NCBI GenBank assembly: GCA_039000515.1 | Contig: JBCFYV010000935.1 | Span: 61,232,346 to 61,296,345, forward strand | DNA: 64,000 nucleotides | Origin: Timema cristinae | Taxonomy: Eukaryota; Arthropoda; Insecta; Phasmatodea; Timematidae | Direction: 5' to 3' | Part shown: positions 36,024-46,018 of the stretch, in pieces | Layout: each line of letters begins with the position of its first letter | How positions within the stretch are numbered: position 1 is the stretch's first letter | Made by a program: the position numbers and the translations under genes | Notes under the pieces: model-generated | Seen by the model: the letters and a program-made list of their open reading frames with translations, nothing else | The model's database searches: none | What the model was told of the DNA's origin: nothing

Positions 36024-38515
36024 TATTCACACTCTTACTGTGATTAAAAGTTTTCATATTCCTGTTATAAAATAGAATAAGTATTAAAATTCTATTTAAT
36101 TTTTTTTTGCACCACTTCTACTAATTCGGGCAATAAGCTAATCTTAATTTTATTTTTAATAAGAATAATTTTTACATTATGTTTTATGACTTAAGCTGGG
36201 GACTAAATAATGAACTTTTTTCAAATGTATTTGTTTCACTTTCCCCCCCCCCCACAATGTACAACTTGTTTGGTTGAACAAGTTTAATACACCTGCTAAG
36301 GCAGGGCTACCAATATTGTTATTTAGATATAGGTTAGACTTTGAGTGTAATTTAAAACATATTCTTCCTACGCTGAAAGAATTAAACTTGATAGATTTTG
36401 TTAAGAGGGTATCCTGAGTTAGATTTTTCTCATTTTTTACTTTGTAGTTTGTTTTAGCATTGTTAATGAAGGGTCATTCATTCCATGTCAAATCAACAAG
36501 GTCCTTAACCTCACATTAAAAAAAAAATTGGTATATTGAAAGAACCACTTGGAAACATAAAGATTTTTTTTTCATTTTGTAATAATAATGTTATTGTGAA
36601 CGATAGAGGATGCACAGGGTTTTAATAGTTATTACTTTCTATTGTTTAAGGATATACAGGATTATTAAGTCATTTGTTTGTATTGTAGGAGGATGTACAA
36701 GATGTGCCAGGCTCATAATTACTGAAATGTACATTTTTAAATGCACCACTAAACAAATTATTTTCAATTCACACTAACACAAACGTTTGTATCGGCAGCC
36801 AGAAGCTAAGCTGGTGGACCCGATATGCACGTTTGCCTTTTCCGGGATGGTCCTCGTGACGACAATCCCCATCCTAGGGGAGACATTCAATATCCTCATG
36901 GAGGGGTTTCCCCCAAAACTGGATTACACCAATGTGCTGACCAAACTCCATGGACTGGACGGAGTTAGTAACGTACATAGTCTCCGCGTTTGGAGTCTCA
37001 CAGCTACCAGATACGCTCTGGCGGTGCATCTTGCCATTAGTACGTTTACATGTGAACTATTACATTTCTGGAATATAAACGAGTTGTTTCGTTGGGGAGA
37101 AGTCTTGTAAAACTATGTCCACTGGCCTGGTTTAATGTTGGTAAAACTATGACCATGACTAAACTAAAGGTGGCCAGGCTTGAACCTCGGTCTCTCTTGA
37201 CAAATTTAGATTATGTTCCTTCACTTTGGATAGTTTAAGCTGCAATTAGATTGAGCACTAGCACTAAGGTCAGTGTAAATACCATTTGTGGAAATAATCC
37301 TTTTTTAATTATGTGCTTCAGTGTTATTCAAGCTATTCTGTTCTCTCTTTTTTTTTAATGATGTCACACTACCTACACATTTGGGCTATAAGCATCTTTA
37401 CTAATTAATGTAATTTGTTAGGGACGATGAAGATTGAATTTAGGGGAAGTATTCTCGTATTTTTGTGTCGGAAGAGTAGGAAACTATTGAGGAAAAACCA
37501 CCCGCAACACACCTGTGGATTCGAGCCCTGATCTCCCCGTCATGGGCAGGCCGGCTTATTTTGAGCATGACACCTTGGACCATTTAGCCACCAAATTAGG
37601 AAATATGGCTTTTGATGACTTAAATTATTTCATACAAACAAAAAGGAATATATAATTAATGCAACAAGACTTAACTTTAGGGCACGTGGAAAACTGCAAC
37701 GGGGTATAAAAAAAATAGTGTAAATCATCAGTGCTCTCGATTAGTAATAAAATGCCATTCTCTCAGTTTACATTAGAGGATGCCAGTTCACACCCAACTG
37801 ACACTATACATCTAAATATTAACATGCGATAGAATAATTTAATTAACTAGAAATAGGTTGAATACACTATGAATCCAAATCTCGAATTTGAATTAAAGAA
37901 AAATGTTAAATGCTGAGCTGAGAGGAAATAGAAATATAACAAAATAATATAGGGACAATAGAAATAGTAACTAAATGTAATTTTTTTGCTAAGATTCATT
38001 AATTATAACTAGAGTTGGGTCGTAAACACTAATTTATGAATTTCGAATCGTAGGGAAAATGATGAACAAAAGAGGAAATATAACTTTTTTTTTGTAATAA
38101 TCATTCATACATTCATTTAAATGTTAAATTAAAGGTCTTGTGTTTGTGGTTGTTGTTTTTTCTATAAATAAGTTGTGATTGAACCACCAATATTTAAGCA
38201 GTATCAGAGCTATAAAACATTCCAACCAAACATTTTTTAAATAAGATGTATTTTTATTTTTTTTCAGAGCTCAAATCTGAAATTTTCTCACATCTCTAAT
38301 ATCCTTAAGTATTATAGGATCCCATCCTTACTTCTAACCCGAATCCTTTGGTTGCGATTGTTGCAGGTCGTTCGACTGATCCCGATCTTATCCTGGTGCA
38401 AGCTCGTAGGCTGCTGAGGAAGAAGTTAGATATCCACGACTCTACGATACAAATAGAGCGTTACCATCCTGAGACCATGCACAACTGCACATCATGCCAG
38501 TCATTGAAAGACTAG
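29575..38515 (+). CDS. Zinc transporter, cation diffusion facilitator (SLC30A2/3/4/8, ZnT2-like), 7 exons
   Basis: Seven exons (29575-29896, 30369-30494, 31836-31998, 33006-33159, 33632-33830, 36799-37039, 38367-38515) join in matching phases to about 451 residues. The family exports zinc from cytosol into vesicles or out of the cell by proton exchange, as homodimers. Features in order: a variable N-terminus; TM1 ([12 protein letters not shown] + IAEIIGGY); TM2 zinc site H171-x3-D175 in [10 protein letters not shown]3-TM4; a His-rich loop ([13 protein letters not shown]); TM5 site H301-x3-D305 in [10 protein letters not shown]6; a cytosolic C-terminal domain with [15 protein letters not shown] and a terminal C-x2-C (CTSC). 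Exon 1 has two single-base frame breaks, probably sequence errors. Introns hold several SINEs. It is head to head with the ZIP importer and convergent with STRAD. Confidence 0.93.
30369..30494 (+). CDS. ZnT exon 2 (cytosolic His/Cys motif and TM1)
   Basis: Acceptor TTTTGAAG, donor TTCATG|GTACAG, 42 codons, phase 0 at both ends. Contains [11 protein letters not shown], the short metal-binding motif before TM1 in this subfamily, then [12 protein letters not shown]. Confidence 0.88.
30661..30703. repeat. ATA/AAT microsatellite with a truncated SINE tail
   Basis: Repeats of ATAATA lead into TTTAGCACCGGGTCTTAC, the reverse complement of the common SINE tail, then break off. In ZnT intron 2. Confidence 0.6.
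30712..30790 (+). repeat. LINE 3'-end fragment L6
   Basis: GAATGAGGCATTTTACTAAA followed by CAGGTTGGAAACAGTTGATG matches the 3' ends of the LINE fragments at 54750-54905 and, inverted, 40750 and 46617. In ZnT intron 2. Confidence 0.65.
30835..31037 (-). repeat. SINE-C copy (minus)
   Basis: Contains AATTGGGTAGGGATGATGAA, AAAATCCTCAAGACACATGACC and the inverted head TGACACCTTGGAGCAGTCTACC. In ZnT intron 2. Confidence 0.65.
31262..31372 (+). repeat. tRNA-like sequence, probable SINE head
   Basis: Has a clear B box (GGGTTCGAACCCAGCC) preceded by CAGGACCTGATGCCC, but no cloverleaf acceptor stem is evident. Probably an unrelated tRNA-derived repeat fragment in ZnT intron 2. Confidence 0.4.
31836..31998 (+). 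CDS. ZnT exon 3 (TM1 end to TM3 start, HxxxD zinc site)
   Basis: Acceptor TTTTATTTAG, donor AGAGCCG|GTAATT, phase 1. Encodes [20 protein letters not shown], then [19 protein letters not shown] and FSFGFHRA. Confidence 0.93.
32162..32240 (+). repeat. Dispersed repeat shared with 44548-44626
   Basis: CATACATCAAGTCGTGTGAT, CGACTGTCAT and CCATAAAATAACACTAA recur in slightly diverged form at 44548-44626 in the same orientation. Confidence 0.65.
32666..32970 (+). repeat. SINE-A copy A2 with 11-bp TSD, in ZnT intron 3
   Basis: Body at 32677-32959 with A box TGGTCTAGGGG and B box GGGGTTCAATCCTCGG, ending CGAACGGGTAGTAAGACGCG and an AAT tail. Flanked by CTTAGGGTCTA at 32666-32676 and 32960-32970. 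Good head-to-tail integrity suggests a fairly young copy. Confidence 0.93.
33006..33159 (+). CDS. ZnT exon 4 (TM3-TM4)
   Basis: Acceptor TTGTTATCTCAG, donor ATATTTT|GTGAGT, phase 2. Encodes [20 protein letters not shown] and [23 protein letters not shown] ends only about 46 bp upstream of the acceptor. Confidence 0.93.
33187..33395 (-). repeat. SINE-C copy (minus), in ZnT intron 4
   Basis: Begins with the inverted tail CTTACTACCCGTTCCAGTTA and contains AAAAACCACCCTCAGTACAC and GATTCAAACCTCAATCTCCC. The head is truncated. Confidence 0.8.
33632..33830 (+). CDS. ZnT exon 5 (His-rich loop and TM5)
   Basis: Acceptor GACCTTCAG, donor AAATTTTAT|GTAAGT, phase 0. Encodes FMGVVLHG, the loop [17 protein letters not shown], and [20 protein letters not shown]. 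Confidence 0.93.
33855..34126 (-). repeat. SINE-B copy B3 (minus), in ZnT intron 5
   Basis: Full length: a TTATTA tail, CTTACTACCTGTTTGGGTTA, CACCCGCCCAAGATTCGAAC, and the inverted head ACGCCACCGAGGTGGGTAAT. Confidence 0.88.
34286..34490. repeat. Minisatellite, ~30-bp unit, about 7 copies
   Basis: Repeats of CTAGTTAACAAAGGAGTGGT plus GCGATTTGCT recur with drift seven times (AGTTAACTAAGGCTGGTGCG, AGTTAAAAAAGGAGTGGTGG and so on). In ZnT intron 5. Confidence 0.8.
35310..35621 (+). repeat. LINE 3'-end fragment L1 (reverse-transcriptase C-terminus)
   Basis: The frame from about 35470 reads [16 protein letters not shown], a stop, then [20 protein letters not shown] and [11 protein letters not shown]. 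The [11 protein letters not shown] motif is the well-known C-terminal end of RTE/CR1/Jockey-type LINE ORF2 proteins. It is a dead fragment in ZnT intron 5, interrupted by SINE copy A3. Confidence 0.85.
35611..35957 (+). repeat. SINE-A copy A3 with 11-bp TSD, inserted in a LINE fragment
   Basis: Body 35622-35946 with GGCGGTCTAGGGGTAAGGTG and GGGGTTCAATCCTCGG, ending in a long AAT/GAT tail. Flanked by CATAGAGAAAG at 35611-35621 and 35947-35957. The right flank continues the LINE sequence. Confidence 0.92.
35971..36022. repeat. (TTA)n microsatellite
   Basis: About 17 uninterrupted TTA units in ZnT intron 5. Confidence 0.95.
36799..37039 (+). CDS. ZnT exon 6 (TM6 and C-terminal domain)
   Basis: Acceptor TTGTATCGGCAG, donor GCCATTA|GTACGT, phase 1. 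Encodes [36 protein letters not shown] and [17 protein letters not shown]. Confidence 0.93.
37360..37602 (-). repeat. SINE-C copy (minus), in ZnT intron 6
   Basis: Contains ACACTACCTACACATTTGGG, AAACCACCCGCAACACACCT and TGGACCATTTAGCCACCAAA (inverted head). Confidence 0.8.
37603..38340. other. ZnT intron 6 remainder, weak repeat similarity
   Basis: The segment near 38010-38340 (GAGTTGGGTCGTAAACACTA, GTAATAATCATTCATACATT, TTGAACCACCAATA) recurs loosely at 46960-47060, 48740-48980 and 60275-60680, suggesting an old dispersed repeat. No boundaries can be set. Confidence 0.4.
38367..38515 (+). CDS. ZnT exon 7 (C-terminus, CxxC, stop)
   Basis: Acceptor GCGATTGTTGCAG, phase 1 in. Encodes [16 protein letters not shown] and [19 protein letters not shown], then LKD and TAG. 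The C-x2-C near the end is typical of this subfamily. Confidence 0.92.
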
Positions 38516-38886
38516 CATCAAGCCTACGGTGGCATCTATGCGCTCTCCTAGATCCACCTTCCTACACATTTGCGGTATATTTTACTAAGGTCTACTCTTA
38601 GAGTGTTGTCGAGTTTCTGTGACTCGACTAACATTTTTATGCGTGGAAAGTCTTTTAAAATATTTGATAGAATACAGATTGTATGTTTGTAAAAGTATTT
38701 TTTTAATTTATGACATTTTTGAAAGTAGACCTTAAAGTAAAATATGTTTTGTTCTCAGGAAACTGTGATAGTTAATGTCCCCAAAAGACACCCTCTACCA
38801 AAATGCAATGAAACTTTCAGTATAACTAATGTTGACCAATGAAGTGTATTGATTTTTAACAAGGCTAGTGAAGGGATTGCATCACA

Positions 38887-38892
38887 ATAAAC
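38887..38892 (+). terminator. Candidate poly(A) signal of the ZnT gene
   Basis: First clear AATAAA downstream of the ZnT stop, 372 bases away, followed by AT-rich sequence. A later AATAAA near 39924 is an alternative. Confidence 0.45.
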
Positions 38893-38984
38893 TATGTAAA
38901 ATAATTACTTTGTATAAAAACTTTTATCACTAATGAAGTTTATAATTTTATTTTATACATGGAAGAAGAAACATTGAAGATAAG

Positions 38985-39175
38985 GAACATACACAATATG
39001 ACTTTCCTGATGAATGTCCTAATCATGATCCCTCTATCCTTCCACCAGTCTTCCTCCTCTAATTGCTTCCATTCTTCTCCTCTCACTTGCACACTTTATT
39101 ACATCTGCAGGCTCCTTCCTTTATCTGATGCTCCCATTTCTTTGGTCTCCCTTGCAGTCTTTCTCCTACAATGAA
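38985..39175 (-). repeat. LINE 3'-end fragment L5 (minus)
   Basis: CCTCTATCCTTCCACCAGTC, TTCTCCTCTCACTTGCACAC and CATTTCTTTGGTCTCCCTTG are the reverse complement of the GRPKK-type 3' end of the LINE (CAAGGGAGACCAAAGAAATG). Downstream of the ZnT gene. Confidence 0.7.
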
Positions 39176-39241
39176 TGATCTGAGTGTAAAATTGCTTCTT
39201 TTATGAGTTTATCATAACTTTTTTTTTACTTTTTGGGGTAG

Positions 39242-40245
39242 AGTTTGTGTATCATAGAAGGTACAGGAAAGAGGAAACCAGCATCATATAGCTTCTACAA
39301 TGTAAAGAACACAATTCACTCTTTACATTTTGAAAATCGGACAAAGAGATTATGTCTGCCCTTTTGTGTTTTTTTTCTTGATATCCTCATTTAGGAAGTT
39401 ATGTTTCACACTCCTCCTGATAAGTTGCCTATAGAATGAAACTTAGGTGTTAGGAACTGGGCGGTAACGATTGATTTTCTTGAAAAGGCAGCCAAACTCG
39501 GCTGACTGAGGGCTTCGCGCCCTCTGACTGGGCGCCAAACTTTGTTAAGAGAACAAGGGCCGGGACTCGACTGGAGAGTTACCTCTTTGTCCATTGGCAG
39601 CAATTAATGGACTTGCCTACCCACCCATGACATTGGCTGGTCAAGATAGTAATTCCAATGTTAATGAACTTAGGTTTCAGTTAGTGAGTTTTAAAGATAT
39701 AACATTGAAAAATAATCTTAAATAATTCTAGAAATAGTCCTACAGTGTCACAAAATTATTATTTTTATCATGAAGTAGTTTTTTTTGTAAACATATTTTT
39801 TTATAAATCATCTAAAAGTCAGGCTATTTGGCCTGGTCACCAATATGTCCTGTAGGAGTCTTCCTGCAAGGATATAGATTTTTTTTAATGTGTGATAGCA
39901 TATGTCTTTCTGGAATATAAAACAATAAAAAGGTAATTTTAAAAAGCAAGTCATGTTTTCGAGACACAAATAGTACAGTTGAGTGTGTCAACTCGTCAGA
40001 GGAAGAGGGGAAGGGCTATCAGCAGCCTCGTGGTGTGAATTCTCTTTCTATTTCATACATTGGCATCTAAGTGTGATAGTGCGTCAAGTTAAGATGCAAC
40101 CTGCTTCACAAAACAGATTCAACATCTCCAAGTACATAACATCATTACAGTGTGAATGGTGTCCTTCATTTAATAGTAAAATCCATATTGTGTTTGTACC
40201 ATTTTATATGTTTACATCAATCTTTCCTGTACGTTCTTACATATA
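39242..40245. repeat. Repeat with inverted ends, related to 55920-56140
   Basis: The left portion AAGGTACAGGAAAGAGGAAA and CGGACAAAGAGATTATG has counterparts at 55937-56060 (AAGGTACAGGAAAGGTGGAT, TGGACAAAGAGGTAATGG). The right end ATATGTTTACATCAATCTTT, CCTGTACGTTCT is the inverse of the same start, giving a ~1-kb element with inverted ends. Family unknown. Confidence 0.5.
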
Positions 40246-40387
40246 TATGTGTCTTGTCATTCCTTTAACATTTTCCTTTTCCTTACTTTCATATTTTTAA
40301 AGTTTACTCCTTTAGTAAGTATTGTTGCATGTTTCATTTCATAAGGAAATAGACGCTATGGCCTCTTTCAAAGCATGTACTGTGTTC

Positions 40388-40411
40388 CTTTTTTTTTTTT
40401 TTTTTTTTTTT
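40388..40411. repeat. Poly(T) tract
   Basis: About 23 consecutive T. Confidence 0.9.
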
Positions 40412-40747
40412 CATTGTGAATTATAGTTTGAATTTATCTTTAGCCCTCTTTCATGTATAAAATAAAATATATAAAGAATATTGCTATAGTTCTCTAGACT
40501 CAAAAACTCTTGTAGATGACATGTTTCTGTGTCATTAAACAGATTCACAGTCATAGTTTTTCATGAATGACAAATTTCTGCAAGTATTGATATTTTAATG
40601 GTGCGTGACTTTGATACTTTTCTAATACACATGCATTGTTTGAATATTTCAAGGTTTAAGTGTAATGGATGTACCAATGTCTTCAAGTGAGATTTAAAGT
40701 AAAAGTACTACTATATTATTGTATTGCTAATGTAAGTAATTTGATGC

Positions 40748-40985
40748 TTTAAGAACTAATTTGATCATCATCAACTGTTTCCACCTTGTGGCTGACTAAG
40801 TTTAGTAAAATGCCTCAATCTTCCTCTATCCTTCCACCATTCTTACTCCTTTATTGCTTCCATTTTTTTTCTTTCTTTTTCCTACTTTATCTCCATCCTT
40901 CTCTTAGGCATTCTCTCCTTCTCCATCCTCATTACATGACCATACCATCTCACCCTTGCTTCCTTTATGATCATTTGTGTATTAA
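40748..40985 (-). repeat. LINE 3'-end fragment L3 (minus)
   Basis: On the minus strand the segment near 40955-40890 reads VRWYGHVMRMEKERMPKR, the LINE C-terminal motif. It then runs into the shared 3' end that appears here as CATCATCAACTGTTTCCACC. Confidence 0.85.
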
Positions 40986-41109
40986 TTACAAGGATAAGCG
41001 TGTCTCTATTACAAATGCAAGTGTATAAACACGCTAATGTGTCGCCTCAACTCTAAATTAATAAAGGAAATGGATATTTATAAAAAGTTATTGGAAACAC
41101 ATTTTTTAT

Positions 41110-41352
41110 TGCCCTTTCTTACTACCTGTTCGAGTTATACTCGTATATGATAATTACTCTAATGGTGTGGGATGAGGAAGGCAGCATTTTAGAAGTAAGC
41201 TACCCGCATTTGCATGGAAATAGTGAGAAACTGTTTAGTAAAAACCACCCTTAGTAGACCTAACCAGGGTCCGAACCGCGATCTCCATACCATTAGTGGG
41301 CCAGTCTAATACTAGGGTGACGTCTTAGATCATTTGGCCACTGAAGTGGGTA
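41110..41352 (-). repeat. SINE-C copy (minus)
   Basis: CTTACTACCTGTTCGAGTTA (tail), AAAACCACCCTTAGTAGACC, GGTCCGAACCGCGATCTCCA (B box) and CATTTGGCCACTGAAGTGGG (head) are all present. Confidence 0.85.
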
Positions 41353-42330
41353 ACATTTTCTAAAATTTGTTTTAGGTCAACTAGGTTAATCAAAATTAGG
41401 GACATATGCATACTTAAGTATGGGCTTAAGTTCACTCTCAATACTCAAACTCGATAAATAATTGTAAAGTAAGTGATCGTGAAGTAATCCAACCTGAAAG
41501 AATATTTGTATCAAGTCTAGATAGGGACAAACACATTTTTCTCTTCATATTGTCTTACAATTTTAACACTTCTAACTCCTTCATACTTTCACAACTAAAC
41601 ATTTTTTTTAATTTTCGGAAATATTTTCTTATAAAAAGAAACATAAAACACAAATAATCATGTAGGGGGTTAAATGCCTGAAGAATTTAAAAGTAACTGA
41701 TCAATTGATCACTTCATCCATGTTAATCAAGGCGATGCTAAAAGATAAAATAAAAATGTATTATGGTATTTCACATTTACCGCAACAAAATCCAAAACAG
41801 GTTGTCTACGGTTAGCTATCATTTGACCCCATTCATTGTAGTTGTTTTTTTGCTCCTTTCAAGATGGTGTATTTGACTGATAGCTTCTTCTGTACTTCAT
41901 AGATTGTGTAGTGTATAATCAAACAAGCATTATTTATTTGCTTTCTTACAAATTATTCATTTATTTTTTCACTGCATAGGAAGCAATGATATTTTTTAAA
42001 CCAAACATGTGTATTCGATTGTAGCGATGTCGACAGCAAGGACTGTGGAACCACATCACTACTTATTCATTGTCATAATGTTTTTGAAATGTATGCAATT
42101 TGTCCAATTTATTCAAGAAACATTAATCTTTTATTATTATTTTGACATTAAATGCTCAAAGAGTTTATACACCTCTATTTTGCACTTAGCAACTACTTCG
42201 CCTTCATCTAAAGTTTTTTCATGAATGAAACAAATGGTCACTTTGAAAGCAGCCATAGCGAAACAAACAGTACTCTTATAAGCTACAAACACACTGAACA
42301 GTAAATTCCATTTGAACCATTATTGAGGAG
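41353..42330. other. Intergenic, nothing recognised
   Basis: AT-rich unique-looking sequence. Confidence 0.45.
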
Positions 42331-42368
42331 TACAAAGGTCAGAACAGGTAGTAAGATGCGGTGCTAAA
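42331..42368 (+). repeat. Isolated SINE 3' tail
   Basis: CAGAACAGGTAGTAAGATGC, GGTGCTAAAA is the common SINE tail without its body, a 5'-truncated copy. Confidence 0.6.
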
Positions 42369-42686
42369 AAAACATGACAGGAGGTAACTGTTGTTATTCA
42401 AATTAGGTTCATATTCTCGTACCTAAGTGTCCCCGGCTGTTTGGATTTAGATATCATGGTTTAGGGGTTTTTTGATGTCGTAAATGACAGCTAATATGTA
42501 TTTTTAATATAAAATTTATACTTCCATTTGTGTATTTCTAAAGTGACATATCAGGCTTATATATAACATCCATGATACATATTATTGTATTAATGTTACA
42601 TTAGTTTTCAGATATAATATTTTATCCAATATTTGTAGTGTTTCACCAATTTTTTAGAATTAAAATTATGATCATTGTCTCAATAT

Positions 42687-42710
42687 ATATATATATATAT
42701 ATATATATAG
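42687..42710. repeat. (AT)n microsatellite
   Basis: About 12 AT units. Confidence 0.9.
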
Positions 42711-43194
42711 TAATATGTGGTTAAACAAAACTTCTTAACTAAATTCAAGAAACCTATAAATATTTTAAAAAACAAGATATTTGAAAATCAGGCATTTTTG
42801 TTGAGATGTTTTAAAAACTTATTAATTAATTTTTGCTTCCCTACTTCTGACAATGAAAGTATTGAAAACTTTACATAATTTATATCCATTTTTAGCTGTA
42901 ATAGACCGAGAACTATCCTTCAATATTCATTTAAATAGTCTCATATATTTACTTTGACATACTTTAGAATGAACAATTTTACATTTTACATTTTTCTCTT
43001 TTAATCTTACAGCCTTCAAAACATAAATTATAAGTTCCTCTCCAGTTTACTACCTTTCTAGGAGAATACCACATGGCATCAAAACATTGAAGTGTTTCTA
43101 AATATTATGTGTTAGTGTTTTTTGCTGTATTTTAATTTGTGCCTCATTTTATACAACTGCATTATATTTCTTTAATTAATAACATATTATAACA

Positions 43195-43940
43195 ATATTA
43201 TAAAAGTAGAATTCAATATAAAATTACAATGATGGTAGTTGAAATTAAAGTTGAAATAATGATTATAATATCAATATTAATGTATTACAATGTAACCTAA
43301 AAAGAACTGAATGTGGATTAATTAGATATAAATTGAATAGATAAAAGAATATATTGACAATGGATATGATTTTACAATAATAGGACCATCTTACATAAAA
43401 CATGAATATATAACATATTAAATAAATAAATAAATTAAAAAACATAATATTTTAGGTTAAGATGGATAAGTAAATATGGCAAGAATCAAAAAATATAATA
43501 TTATTAAATTATTGATTGTTGAGGATTGATAATGATGATTTAAAATTTATATTTTAATACTGAATTCTGGCTTATCTGCTTTAATGCCCTTGTTCCTTTT
43601 TATCTTTATTGCTGGTGTAGTTTCAGCCCAAGTTGCTACATGTTTCGGCGTGTCAATACGACGCCATCATCAGGCAATTAACGCCTTTAATATAAGTTTG
43701 TCATTATTGAAGAACTGAAACTGATCTTAGAAGGTGTGATGTAAGATGGTCCTATTCTTGTAAAATCATATCCATTGTCAATATATTCTTTTATTTAATC
43801 AATTTATATCTAATTAATCCACATTCAGTTCTTTTTAGGTTACATTGTAATACATTAATATTGTTATTATAATCATTATTTCAACTTTAATTTCAACTAC
43901 CATCATTGTAATTTTATATTGAATTCTACTTTTATAATAT
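43195..43940. repeat. Large inverted repeat, ~200-bp arms with 340-bp spacer
   Basis: The left arm (43195-43396) begins ATATTATAAAAGTAGAATTC and ends GGACCATCTTACAT. The right arm (43739-43940) begins ATGTAAGATGGTCC and ends GAATTCTACTTTTATAATAT. The spacer holds the more GC-rich GTTTCGGCGTGTCAATACG and CGCCATCATCAGGC. No transposase is inside, so it is probably a non-autonomous DNA transposon or fold-back. Confidence 0.88.
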
Positions 43941-44547
43941 AAATACGTTTCCTTACTACAATACATCATGTTCTTCATGAATATTATAACAAGCTTAATG
44001 CACTTTATTTCAATCAATGCAGTAGACACATACACAAAATGCAATAGTATGAAAAATAGATATGGTTGATATTTCAAATGCTTATTAATTTGTGATGTTA
44101 ATTGATATTTTATGCTGTTAAATCTATTTTAAGTTTAAAGAACAATAATTTTTTTTAAATCTGAATGAGTTTAGTATAAAACTTTCATTGTTAAAGGTGT
44201 TTGCAGAAATACCTGAAAATGTATGTGCACTTAAACATAATAAATCAAAGGAATTTTAGATAATACTCGTCGTTGAGATTTTTAAAACAGTATTAAACTT
44301 AATATTTAATCCTTACCATATTTTTGAGATATGCTTACAAGTTGTTGAGTCCAGTTAACCAATTTGTTTTTTTTTAATCATTTTTGTGTTAACCAACTTT
44401 ATTTACTCGTTTTTAATCTGAGTCTATACCTTGTATTTTATTGTACCTATAACTCTTTAATGGATACCATGTTCATGCTACAGTCCAATTTTAATATGAA
44501 TAACCTTAACTCACAGCTATACAAGTTAAGATTTACTTTAATGTATT

Positions 44548-44626
44548 CATACATCAAGTCATGTGATCTGTAGCTGTCACTTTTTATAGATATGATCAAT
44601 ACCTATAAAATAACTATAACAATTTG
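44548..44626 (+). repeat. Dispersed repeat shared with 32162-32240
   Basis: CATACATCAAGTCATGTGAT, GTAGCTGTCA, CCTATAAAATAACTATAA match the copy in ZnT intron 3. Confidence 0.65.
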
Positions 44627-45570
44627 GTTATAATAATAAATAATATATCTTATGACAATAATTGGACTGTATGTGTCTATTCTAATCTTATCTTTTGGTG
44701 GCTAGATATACTAAATTTTAGTAACCACAAGTGGTTTTTAAGTGCTGGCCATTATTCCTGCTATTCAAAATATGTTACAATCCACGTAGGTATCTATTAC
44801 TTTTAGTGTTAAGCTTATGTTTTTTTTATAACAAGATAACCAGTATGTGTGTATTCTGAAGTCACCTGGAAAAAATAAAAAATAAAGGGTATGTGTCAAT
44901 GGCACATAAATTAGCTGTTTGTATATGCTGGTGTTATGTCTAAAATATTTACATGACATGTTATTTTATTTTTTTAATATGTAATGCCTAATTTTATATT
45001 TTAAATGGGTATTAAAAGGGTAAAGAGTTCAAGTATTTGGTTATTGATCTCTTCTGTAAAGTTAGGATGAATGTAAATTAATGACACACCAAAAATAACC
45101 TGGTATGTTGTGATATTTTCAGCAGTGTGTTTCAAATTAATAATTTATGACCCACTTTACTAGCCGCAGTTTCCAACTTTTTTTTTTTTTTTCGCAAACC
45201 CCTTGGCAACTCATTTCCATAAATTGTGTTCAAAGTTTGAGCAAAATGGTCTAATAATGGGATTAAAAAACAACATAATAGTAAGGTGAAATATATTTTT
45301 ACATTCAAAAAGCAAAAGTTACACTAAAAACTAACACATTCAATTAATGTATTAATAAGTATAAAACTATTTTATGTTTGGAATTGAAATCATTTTCTCA
45401 CTGTAAAATATGGCTTGGGGCGGTTCAGTTTTTTTTTTATATCGTTGAGTTAATTTTATAACGTACACTGCTGGCAAATGTAAACTAGCTCTTTCCGCCA
45501 TTATTTGAATATTTTTGTGTACCCCCAAACTTCCTGGCATGTTCTCCTGGGGTACAGATAAATAATATAC
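44627..45570. other. Intergenic, nothing recognised
   Basis: AT-rich unique-looking sequence, with a T run at 45178-45192. Confidence 0.45.
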
Positions 45571-45752
45571 CCAGACACTCAACCTCCAGGTTAAAATGGT
45601 TGCGCTCCTTTTGGCAGCTTCAGTACTTCAACACTAGGATCGCTGTGGTTTTTCCTATCATCACCCAGCAGTGACACTAGCTGAGCCCAGTGTTGAAGGA
45701 CTTAAGCTGGCAAAAGGAGCGCAGCTAAACTCCTGTAAAGTTGAGAGTCTGT
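45571..45752. repeat. Fold-back element with near-perfect arms
   Basis: The left arm TTGCGCTCCTTTTGGCAGCT and TACTTCAACAC is complemented by GTGTTGAAGGA and AGCTGGCAAAAGGAGCGCAG. Weaker pairing extends outward to ACACTCAACC and GTTGAGAGTC. The centre is near 45660. Confidence 0.85.
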
Positions 45753-45795
45753 TTCTTACTTTTCTGTGCCCTGGGGGTATGCGTACCCCACATTG

Positions 45796-46018
45796 GGAAC
45801 CGTTGGTCCAAGGCACTAAACTCGCACGAGGCTAGACTGCTGTGGACAGGACAATCAAGGTTTGTTCCTGTTCAGGTGTTTTTACAAAATGGTTTTCCAC
45901 TCTCACTCCGTGTAAATGAGGGTACACTTCCTCTAATTTCAACCTTATTAATCCCTAACAACATTAGCTTAGTTACTACATTTTACGCACAACCCGAACG
46001 AGTAGCAAAACATGACGC
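45796..46018 (+). repeat. SINE-B/C copy, old
   Basis: GGCACTAAACTCGCACGAGG, AAAATGGTTTTCCACTCTCA and CACAACCCGAACGAGTAGCA mark head, body and tail. Confidence 0.7.

Noticed and set aside
40786..41028. Ser/Leu/His-rich plus-strand ORFs at 38959, 40786 and 46615
   Set aside because: They are the antisense of the LINE 3' end, whose minus strand reads RWYGHVMRM at 40955-40890.
43263..44077. Two ORFs sharing the same protein stretch
   Set aside because: The similarity comes from the inverted-repeat arms, not from a gene duplication.
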